NCBI GenBank assembly: GCA_020809705.1
Contig: CP085826.1
Coordinates: 868,001 to 932,000 of the forward strand
Origin: Calonectria ilicicola
Taxonomy: Eukaryota; Ascomycota; Sordariomycetes; Hypocreales; Nectriaceae
Reading direction: 5' to 3'
DNA: 64,000 nt
Positions 55,795 to 64,000 of the stretch are shown here, in pieces. Each line of letters starts with the position of its first letter. Within the stretch, counting starts at the first letter, position 1. Both the position numbers and the translations under genes were made by a program. The notes beneath the pieces were generated by a model that saw only the letters and a program-made list of their open reading frames with translations, did not search any database and had not been told where the DNA came from.

Positions 55795-58019
55795 ATGTGC
55801 GACCCACTCTTGTGCGAGTCATGCCAGAAAATTGACTGGGGTGCGCTCCGGAGCGCTCCCATTGAAGCCCTTGTAAGCCAAGAAGGGTTTCTTTGGCGGA
55901 TCACGGGCTTAATTTCGAATCGCATACGGAAACCTGCAGAATTTGCGCATTGTTTGAAGGCCTCGACGTTCCAGCATCTACACTCCACCTCAAAGCTCGT
56001 CCATACGGTGATTGCAGCCCGTACACCCGACTAGAAGATTTCCGGGGACGATGGGAACTCCGAGTCTTCGACTTTTGGTCAGTCTGGAATTATACAAGAC
56101 CAATGAAACTTTCGGGGGTACTTGATGAGCTGCCTAAAATGGGAGTTAAACCTGAAAGTGTTTATTACTGCTTGGCTCGCTTCGAAGTCGGATACTATGG
56201 CTTTGGTCGGGATACTGTTTCCCATCTGGCGACATTTAACGTCGACCACGTGGTACCACTATCACGTGGGCTCGTCATTTGCTCAGATGTGAGCAATTTT
56301 CAATGGGAGTCTCTCTGTCGTGACAATCGGAGTGTGCAAAGAGTTTGTAGGCCAACAAAAGTTTTGGAGTGGCTGAAAGAAGCCGCCGAACTGGCCCCAA
56401 TTTGCACACGGTCCGGGAGGATCGATGGAATGACACTGATTGATTGCAAGAATGGTAAAATAATTAAAAATACCGATCCAGAGAAAACACCTTGGGTTGC
56501 TCTGAGTTATTCATGGTCTCTTGCAGACACTCAAATGGTTGATTTTGTGGCCGCAGAATCAACAGATCAACATATCAGGCGAGAGGAATATCTGCCAGAC
56601 TGGATTCCTAAAGTAGTTCAACAAGCGATGGCTGTGGTTTGCAACTTAGGTTTACGGTACCTCTGGGTTGACAAGTATTGCATCGATCAGGGTAATAAGA
56701 TAGACAAAGAGCTCCAGATATCGCAAATGGACAGGATTTATGCCCTTGCAAGCTTGACAATCGCCGCTGCAAGTACGGATGGACTTCTTCCCGGCTTTCC
56801 ATCAGGAGCAAGTCTCAAATGCGATCATGTGTGGCTTCAAAACCACAACCTCGCATTACTACAATTGGGGCCAGATGGTGAGAGTTTAAAACATCAAACA
56901 TTTTGGCATTCTCGAGGCTGGATATATCAGGAAGATTTGCTCTCCCAACAGGTACTTTATTTTACCGACACACATACCTACCTCTCAAGCAAGGGATATA
57001 CATGGAGCGACATCTTGCCAACCTCAGATTCAAAAATCACAATCCGGCGTCAAAATTCTGCCGTGGGATCAATGCTTGGCCAGTTACTCGATGGAAATGA
57101 AGGCCGAGGCCAACAAGTTGGGCCAGCACCCAAGCATCCGGTTATTGAACACCAAGGAGAAATCATGTCAGAATATTTGAAACTGATTGAGTACTTTTCC
57201 ACCCGATCTCTTACATTTGATTCGGACGCTCTTAATGCTATTAAGGGCATATCGAATATAATCGAAAGGTCAGAAGCCGGAATTGGGAGTATCCAAGGTA
57301 TTCCCTACATTATAGACGGGACACCTTCAAAGGAATATGGCGATGCAGCGGATTATTGTCACTTCACTTTCGTCGCCAATCTCTGCTGGAGCCACACAAG
57401 GTCTACAACCATCTCTTATTGGCACTACAAACACTGCTCAGAGGTTAGACGTCGCCCCGAATTTCCATCATGGAGCTGGGCTGGCTGGAAAGGAGGTGTA
57501 ATACGCTTCTTATTCGATATGTTCTTTATCCAAGCCTCTGAACACTTCACTCTACAACGCCGCCAAAACAAGTTTAGATTATATGTGCGGGTCTTTGGCT
57601 TTCTGAATCAAAATATGAGCCCCCCAGTAACCAGTTTGACAGAGCTCAGTAACAGCAGTGACGAGAGTCGTAAGCGCTTGCGGTGTATTCTATTGAATGG
57701 GACAATGTTACCGGAAAGTATTTGTGATCTTGATATGCGCAACGGATGCGGACTTTTTTGTGATCTCGTCGAAGTAGAATTCGAGAAAATCCGCCAGAGG
57801 ACTATGAGCTTGGTTTTGGTAATGGACTTCGTTGTGGGCACTTGTGCTTCGGCCTTCTGCTGGCTTATTGAATGGGATGACAGTGAAGTGCGAGTTATTG
57901 GATCGAAGACGCTAAGGGTGGCCTGGCGCAGGAAGTTAGTGGCGGCGCGAGTAGATCGAGTCAAATCCATCTGCGGAGATCTCAGCTTGTATCCTAGGAC
58001 GAGTTTTATTCTCAAGTAG
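55795..58019 (+). CDS. HET-domain protein with an apparent 5' frameshift
   Basis: The main frame is open from 55866 to 58019. It carries the HET domain (Pfam PF06985): WVALSYSWS, then RYLWVDKYCIDQG, then IYALASLTIAAAS, then WHSRGWIYQEDLLSQQ. The usual N-terminal lead CESCQKIDW...CRIC is split. The ATG at 55795 starts the first part in another frame, and a missing base in the T-rich stretch near 55888-55892 would join them into about 740 residues. No intron fits. HET proteins trigger cell death on meeting a genetically different partner. Either the frameshift inactivates this allele, or a downstream start is used. Confidence 0.82.
55886..55893 (+). other. Likely one-base frameshift in the HET gene
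   Basis: Frame 1 reads GGG TTT CTT TGG here, while the conserved frame reads TCT TTG GCG GAT. One extra base in the T-run would restore continuity. Confidence 0.6.
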
Positions 58020-58685
58020 ATATTTAGCTCCACTTGATGTTAAATCTTACTTGAATAAAATTATCCCAGTATAATTAACCTTTCTGCTAGCTTAAAAATA
58101 TCTTTTTGATTCGAAAGACATCAAATTAGCGTAAATATCGCTGCTGGTTGAGAAGACAACGGAGTGAGCAGATGCTAGCAAACTCCAGCTGTGTTTTTTA
58201 TCAGAATAATTACTATCACCAATTGGGAATAAGGGGATCGAGTTATTAATACGGCTTTTGTTGTGTTGTCCAGTCCAATGCAGCCCCCCACATCGTCTAA
58301 GGGAAAGTTCAGGATACGATGACGATATGCAGATTACATGATCCTAGAATAGAATAATAAGTACAGACAGGGTCTCAGTACAGGCTAGTCCGCATACCAA
58401 TGGAAGCACTTGTTTTACATTTCACAAAATGTTAGCCTCGCACCGCGAAAAGACAGAATATCTACAGAAAGATTAGCTTTCTCCATCTACGATTGAATTT
58501 CTTGATTGATTATTGCAAGTTTCTCTCTATTTTTATTTTTATTTTAGAAATGATATGGCATCGGTCGACAAGTGGCCAGGCAAAGATTCCAATGTTGCCT
58601 AGAATGTGACATAGCCCAAAATTAAAATCATAAATTATCCAATATTCTCCGATAAAGATTAACCATGCTATGCTTTTCTCGCCTG
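58020..58685. other. Convergent intergenic, 666 bp
   Basis: It lies between the HET stop and the stop of the Thr-rich protein. It is AT-rich, and no gene or motif was recognised. Confidence 0.5.
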
Positions 58686-59843
58686 TTATACAGCTTTCAA
58701 TGTCATCCGGTCACATCCTGGCTGATTCCAACTCGAGGAGCCTATGTAGTAGTAGCCACCACATCGATACAAGACATTCAAGCCGTGAGAAGTGCTGCAG
58801 GATAAATTCGAACTTGCGTCGACAGTGCAAGTGATGAGATCGTCGTTAGACGCAGCATCTGCCGCGGCCAGAAAATACAACTCGCCAAACTGCGAATTAG
58901 GGCCCTTCGCATACAATTGAACCGCAGGCTGCTGGCCCACAAGGTAGGGCGAACCGCCTGCGGCGATAACCCCGATATTGGCCCCCTGACCAACATCAGT
59001 AGGCCCAACTTGGCCGCCCGACCTGACCATGAACGCTGCGTTCGTCAGGCCTCCACCACTCGATACAAGCTGGGTGTAAGGTGTCGCCTCAGGGAGTACC
59101 GTGGTAGCAACTGCGTCTGTATAAAGCGTCGTGAAGAGTGTAGTTGTTACAGGGTTCATGATGACCGTCGTAACAGCAAGGGTGACGACAGCCTCAGATG
59201 TGACTGGTACGACATTGGTGACGGTTTCATACACGGTCGAAGTCAAATCCGGACCTGGTTCGCTAATAGTATTGGTGCTATCAACGGCAAAGATGCACGA
59301 GCAGGCGGATGAGTAGGCGGCGAGATCAGGGCAGTCAGACGCGATTGGGACGGCGGAAGTCGTCTCTGTCGGTGTCTGGGAGGTGACAGTACCAGTCGAT
59401 GTGGGGAGTGTCACAGAAGAAAATGTCGTTGGGGACGTGCTTGAGGTCGCTGATGGTCCTCTTCCACACTTTCCAGGTCGGCCAACATTGCGCTTCTTTG
59501 CGGGGGCCGAAGAGACTGTAGGCATGATAGTTGAGACGTAAGTCGTTGTGTAGACCGTGATCTCGTCCAAAACATCGATGTAGGTAGTGATGATGTCCTC
59601 ATATGTCGTGTATGCCGTGCTTGTCGTAATAACAATGTCCGTGTAGTCGACGGTCTCAGTGGCAGTCGCAAGAATTGTGTCACCAGGAAGCGTTATTATC
59701 TCAGTACTTGGAGCGCCGAACATGGATACACAGGCCGCATATTGAATAGCAGCATTGGCGCGAGAATCGCCAATGACCTGCGTCAAACACGCGTTGCTCT
59801 CGCAAAGCGGGTTGAAGATGTTGTTCGAGGGGCGGGAGGACAT
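58686..59843 (-). CDS. Thr/Ser-rich surface-type protein
   Basis: Single exon, 385 residues. The N-terminal block with CESNACLTQVIGD and a later CPDLAAYSSACSC follow a Cys pattern seen in fungal extracellular proteins of unknown role. Thr/Val/Tyr-rich stretches (for example ATATETVDYTDIVITTST) look like O-glycosylated stalks. An APAKKRNVGR segment could be a Kex2 site. The C-terminal 100 residues are Gly-rich with four Cys. Such proteins normally start with a signal peptide, but here the ATG at 59843 gives none and no upstream exon with one is evident. No GPI signal is seen. Wall association is inferred. Confidence 0.65.
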   Translation of the reverse strand: MSSRPSNNIFNPLCESNACLTQVIGDSRANAAIQYAACVSMFGAPSTEIITLPGDTILATATETVDYTDIVITTSTAYTTYEDIITTYIDVLDEITVYTTTYVSTIMPTVSSAPAKKRNVGRPGKCGRGPSATSSTSPTTFSSVTLPTSTGTVTSQTPTETTSAVPIASDCPDLAAYSSACSCIFAVDSTNTISEPGPDLTSTVYETVTNVVPVTSEAVVTLAVTTVIMNPVTTTLFTTLYTDAVATTVLPEATPYTQLVSSGGGLTNAAFMVRSGGQVGPTDVGQGANIGVIAAGGSPYLVGQQPAVQLYAKGPNSQFGELYFLAAADAASNDDLITCTVDASSNLSCSTSHGLNVLYRCGGYYYIGSSSWNQPGCDRMTLKAV

Positions 59844-60483
59844 TTTTTAATCAACACGGGGAGTCGTAAAGACGGTATGGGCCACCCAAATGAGCCCTTG
59901 GGGAACGACTGTAATTCGATACACCTAACAGATTGGCTCTGGTCGAAAAAAAAAAAAAAGAAGGGAGGGAGATGAAAAAGCCGTGAACACGAACAACACA
60001 TCATGAGACCAGTTTTATCAGGTCAACGCTGCGGAGCGACGGCTGAGGTAACAAATTATTCTAATTCAGGCTAGGAAATCGATAGGTTGACACAAAGGGA
60101 TTAGTTTCAGAAGCTGCCAAGTCGCTTAGTGCCCATAGCTCAGGGCAATCAATAGTCGAAAACAGAAAAAAAGCAATTCTGCGTTTGGCAGAATCACACT
60201 GACAGTCATGTCTCGACTCAATACCATTGTGTGCCAGGTCAAAGTAGGCCTCAAAAGTCTAGACAATGAATTTTTCTGTTGCATCTGGTTCTCACTATCA
60301 GTTGACTGTCATATAGAGCACCCTGCATGGTGGTGCAAGGAAATGTGGACTCCACAGATCAGTGGCTTCTATGGTGGCGTTGGGGGATCACACCGAATTT
60401 CCCCCTTTTTAACTAGTCAACTCCAGCACAATGTGGCAAAATTTCTATTTTCGAGTCAAGATGCTTTCTACAAGGCTCCAAAC
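59844..60483. other. Intergenic, 640 bp
   Basis: Upstream of the Thr-rich protein and 3' of the FAD oxidoreductase. A run of 14 A lies at 59946-59959. I see no credible first exon carrying a signal peptide. Confidence 0.45.
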
Positions 60484-62318
60484 TTAAAATTCATCATTAA
60501 ATGATGGAACCCCAACCGTTGAAGCATCCAGAATAACGCCTTGATCCAACAATCTCTGGCGCAGTGCATCATAGGGTACATCTTGAATTACCAGCTCCTT
60601 CGCCAGCGCTATGTCACAAGCGTTCGCGCAAGCTTGTCCGATTGCATGGAATTGATGCTCAAGCCTCACCGCCCCTGTAACAAAAAATAAGTCAGCCGAT
60701 TAAGGATGGACAGGGTGGAGGGTCATCAATGCTCACCATAGCCCACATGAGAGGAACTAGGACAAGTAACAGTGATAAAGTTGACAGCCTCAATTCTCCT
60801 AGGGACCAGTGAACGATACGAAATACCAAACGGCCGCCATTTATGCCCGTCCTTGAAAATAAACCCTTCGTTGTGCACCTTGCCATCCCGTAAGATGCGA
60901 CGCACGCTGTGAGTGTCTGTAGGCCAATATGCAACAGCAATGGGGTCATTGACGAGGGGCTCATCGCTGGCACGAGATGCGGTGCTTTGGGTAATCACGT
61001 AGTCAGAGACCATTCTTCGACCATCGCGAACGTAAAGTTCACGAGGAAAGTGGTTATTATCTGGAAATTCGTCACGGCAGTAACCAAAGCGAGCCCATTC
61101 TTGACGATATTGTTTCTTGATCCCGGTTAGCCCAATCTCACTCTGTGATTCTAAGGTCCTGCAACTTACAGGTACAGATTCATCTGTCAGGAAAAACCAC
61201 AATAGCCCTTTGGTAAAGTCAGAGGTTTCCTTGAGAATTTGCTTTCTCCTTGCATATGTAGCCACTGGCCACTCATCATTCATGCCAAGAAGATCGGTGG
61301 ACAGAGCTCCTTCTGACCCAATAAGATCCGTCTTCTCTCCTGGAAGCCGCTTGCGCGGTGTGTAAAGATCTCCACCAGCACCCAGGAATCTGCGATGCAA
61401 CTCATAATGCATTGGATCGTATCCGTCTGGTTTGGTAAATGGAACCCGATTCGACGGATTGTCAGTTAATGGAAGCCGATAAGAATATGACTGAAGGTGT
61501 AGGTCACCATTTCCAGGCTCTCCAAACGGCTCGTTAGATATTCCATAAAGGAGCCCACTTGATGAATCACCTAGTTTAACATAAGGATCAACATCAACAT
61601 CAATTTGACAATACGTGGTGTTGGCTCGGACTCCAGCCAAACTCTCAGAGTATACGTTGGACGATTCACGACCGTGTGTCCAAGATAACCCAGTAGCTGC
61701 AAGGAAGTCTCCTTCATAAGATGCTTCCACGAAGACTTTTCCCGAGACTGATTCGCCGTTAAGTAGGTTCACGCCATAGATGACATCGCCAACACGATGA
61801 ACAGGATCCCGTTCAGCTAAGGGAGACTTTCGGGATTTTAAATTCTAGTTAGCTTGGTTTCTATTGCCACAGATCGGCTATTACGTTACCTTAATAATGA
61901 CAAGGGATGGAAATTCACTTAGCCATTCCGAGATGATGCGCTCGGCAACTCGAGCTTCGAATCGCCAAACGTCGGGGTCCTTGAGTCGGTTTTGAGTGAC
62001 TTCGTTCAATCTATCAAGTCTGCCATAATATTTGCTAATTCGTTGATGGAACTCCAGATTAATCCCACCGAGGGTGGTGCTATTTTGGAATTCAGCCTGG
62101 TTGTCAATGTCGGTAGCTCCGAGCCCGTTGACTTGGATACCACCTTGATGAATAATCGTTAGAATCTGAGCAGATGGAGGTTTGTTTTACAAATACCAAC
62201 CAATATGTTCTTGCGGGGAAATGAGAACAGCAGAGCGCCCAAGACGAGAAGCCTGAATGGCGGTGGCCACTGCGCCCGATGTCGATCCGTAGATGACGAC
62301 GTCAAAGTTGCCAGCCAT
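60484..62318 (-). CDS. FAD-dependent oxidoreductase (FAD_oxidored type)
   Basis: Four exons: 62318-62201, 62143-61890, 61826-60737 and 60674-60484, giving 550 residues. The N-terminus DVVIYGSTSGAVATAIQASR is the FAD-binding Rossmann motif with the G-S-T-S-G variant typical of the PF12831 family. Later blocks (FVEASYEGDFLAATGLSW, then RRMVSDYVITQ, then GAVRLEHQFHAIGQACANA) are characteristic of this group, which is commoner in bacteria, where it sits near polysaccharide-degradation genes. There is no secretion signal. Substrate is unknown. The intron phases all agree. It is transcribed away from the GNAT gene. Confidence 0.85.
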
Positions 62319-62744
62319 TGTTGACGACAGGACTGCAAATTAATTTCGAGCGGATATGCTATTCTCAGTAGTTCAAGGCGGTAAAATGCCACTGCAAAGG
62401 CGAGTAAGACGCAGAAATCACCCAAGCAGGCCACCGCCCTCAATCGGGCATTTTACTTCGTTGCCCAGCACGCTAGACCCCAATTTAGCGTGCGATGATG
62501 CCTTGTTTTCTCGCTTGGCTAAATCTTTTTGAGCCAATTGCCCCATTCTAACAGCGTCAACAGGAGCACCGCATCACCTATTCGTTCAACCCCGCTTCCC
62601 CGCCAAACCAATTGCGGCATTTGTGAACGGTCGCGAATTCCACCCGCCTGGACTATTAAAAGCCGCGGATAACATGGTGTAAGGGCTACATCAACGCCAC
62701 AGGTGGCGGATGTTCGGAGATGACTAAGGGCTTTAGGATTAGGG
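62319..62744. other. Intergenic upstream of FAD oxidoreductase
   Basis: Divergent region toward the GNAT gene. TTAGGATTAGGG at about 62732 is a chance telomere-like string. No TATA box stands out. Confidence 0.45.
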
Positions 62745-63656
62745 TTGGCTCATTTCATCCTGGACCCTATTTCCGATCTTTTAGGTACACGTGCTCTTTT
62801 GGACATATCCATAATCAAGAATCTATCCATTGTACATCATACTCGTTCGTTCTCCCTTGAAGTTGATCAGCCACTAAATACAATAACGACCCATCATTGC
62901 GAAATTCATTTCTCACCTTTTGTCCTTCTTACAAGTCGCTTCGTCATCATACCAACGCCAATTGCGATCTCCTCTGCATCATACCGAGCTCTCTACGCGA
63001 GTCTACATGCCAATCCTTCCTTCTGCGAAATGGCTTTCAGCCATCACTTCCTCGCGAGAACATGGAGCGATGAAGAAACGCGTGAAGTGATAGAGAAGCG
63101 AGATATCGAAAGGTGTTGGATGAAGAGAGGAATGGGTGATTTTGCCGTTGGTCTACGACCAAGAAACGACGAGTGGGATTGTGTAGCGACTCAAAGTGAG
63201 AGAGTATTGAGAGGATCGAATCAAGACATACATATTGTTGAAGGGAATAATTACGAAAGGCTAGTCGCAAACAGCGACCAAACTCTAGATGCTATTCAGT
63301 GGGTGGGCTATGCTGGCGTGCGTGATGCAACGACAACCTCTATGCCCGAGCAAACTTCTGAAGATTTACCGTTGCCGCCATGGCAAAAAATGGTGGAGCT
63401 TCGCTATGGAGTTGCTCCAGAATATTGGGGACAGGGTATGGCAAGGGTAGCTGCAGAAGCCATTATGCAGTGGGCGGTTAGTAAGAGAGGAGTGACGAGA
63501 TTTATTGCCGAGACGGAAAGGGAGAATATTAGGAGTGGAAAGGTTTTGGAAAAGATGGGTTTCAGACTGAGCAGCACGAACTACTGGAAGGAGCCTAGTC
63601 AGGTGGAGTGGGAAAATATTCGTGATGAAGATTTGGGAGTGCAAAGGGAGGTCTAG
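62745..63656 (+). CDS. GNAT-family N-acetyltransferase, start unresolved
   Basis: The frame open from 62745 carries family sequence from about 62920: FVIIPTPIAISSASYRALYA, then SFCEMAFSHHF, and the acetyl-CoA-binding motif YGVAPEYWGQGMARVAAEAI, then RENIRSGKVLEKMGF. It resembles the Acetyltransf_3 group (RimJ/RimL-like), which acetylates amines on proteins or small molecules. There is no in-frame ATG before 63030, which would cut off the first conserved strand and leave 208 residues. So an upstream exon, a non-ATG start or a damaged start must be considered. An out-of-frame ATG at 62720 did not connect by any good splice pair. Confidence 0.7.
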   Translation: MAHFILDPISDLLGTRALLDISIIKNLSIVHHTRSFSLEVDQPLNTITTHHCEIHFSPFVLLTSRFVIIPTPIAISSASYRALYASLHANPSFCEMAFSHHFLARTWSDEETREVIEKRDIERCWMKRGMGDFAVGLRPRNDEWDCVATQSERVLRGSNQDIHIVEGNNYERLVANSDQTLDAIQWVGYAGVRDATTTSMPEQTSEDLPLPPWQKMVELRYGVAPEYWGQGMARVAAEAIMQWAVSKRGVTRFIAETERENIRSGKVLEKMGFRLSSTNYWKEPSQVEWENIRDEDLGVQREV

Positions 63657-64000
63657 ACTCTAAACTTAATGGTACAACAAAATCGAGACTCGCATATACG
63701 TTGCAACTGTACGACAGGATAGACTTTATTGAAAGATGTGCGAATAATCCCACGCCATGGCAGTCAAACGCCACAACACCCTATTTACAAGGAACCAATA
63801 AGTAGGGCACTGTTGGACAAACACTTACCCTATCCCTTTGAGTGCCAGAAGCCTCCACTTTCGTATCTTTGAAGTGACTAGCCAATCAAGTAATGGTCTC
63901 CTGGATAGCTAACATGAGCCAAGGAAACGTAGGGGCGATCATACAGTGGGTTTCCCACTAGCACAGGCCCTACAGGGAGTATCCTTAAGCCTTGTAGCAT
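63657..64000. other. Right edge, no gene seen
   Basis: The last 344 bases are the 3' flank of the GNAT gene. No frame or motif was recognised. Confidence 0.5.

Noticed and set aside
55838..55857. GC-rich palindrome GCGCTCCGGAGCGC
   Set aside because: It lies inside the coding start of the HET gene and is explained by its codons. It is a single copy and unrelated to the CGG-N5-CCG sites.

Overview
The window is nuclear DNA of a filamentous ascomycete (Pezizomycotina). Most genes carry short 44-96 nt GT-AG introns, gene spacing is compact with 0.3-3.7 kb gaps, and the families are typical of these fungi: Zn2Cys6 regulators, a HET-domain protein, CorA-like, NmrA-like and Cas1-type proteins, a fungal terpene cyclase, GH67 and P450. 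A member of the Leotiomycetes is my guess and is not proven. I rebuilt the gene models by hand from splice sites and reading phase. Exon lengths sum to whole codons wherever I give a protein length. I saw no tRNA, rRNA, CRISPR or intact transposon.

Layout. Positions 0.6-2.0 kb hold an F-box-like protein. Positions 4.2-8.7 kb hold two divergent paralogous P-loop GTPases that share their GTPase and coiled-coil halves. One ends in a Gly/Ala-rich membrane-like segment and the other in a seven-bladed WD40 propeller. At 9.0-10.6 kb is a flavoprotein monooxygenase, and at 11.5-12.8 kb a secreted Pro/Ala repeat protein. After a 3.8 kb gap come a CorA-like gene with an unresolved 5' end (16.6-17.8 kb), a tandem kinase plus pseudokinase gene (18.8-21.8 kb) and, facing it, a kinase-TPR gene (22.0-25.6 kb). 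A terpene cyclase with one in-frame TGA lies at 26.1-27.5 kb. It is followed by a nitronate monooxygenase-like gene and a divergent NmrA-like gene. The last two share an intergenic region with three near-identical 13-bp CGG-N5-CCG palindromes.

Positions 33.5-47.5 kb look like a polysaccharide block. It has a Cas1-type O-acetyltransferase, a type-B carboxylesterase, a Zn2Cys6 regulator in which only half of the zinc cluster is visible, an alpha-glucoside/oligosaccharide-type MFS transporter, and a GH67 alpha-glucuronidase with no signal peptide. Together they suggest import of glucuronoxylan fragments followed by cytosolic cleavage. Positions 47.9-54.7 kb hold an O-methyltransferase, a complete Zn2Cys6 regulator and a P450, possibly a small secondary-metabolism set. 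Positions 55.8-63.7 kb hold a HET-domain gene with an apparent 5' frameshift, a Thr-rich surface-type protein, an FAD-dependent oxidoreductase and a GNAT acetyltransferase with no in-frame start.

The most unusual content is at 4-25.6 kb: four multidomain signalling proteins, each combining a nucleotide-binding or kinase domain with a repeat or membrane module. The HET gene lies further downstream. This is the kind of architecture seen in fungal non-self recognition, but that role is inference only.
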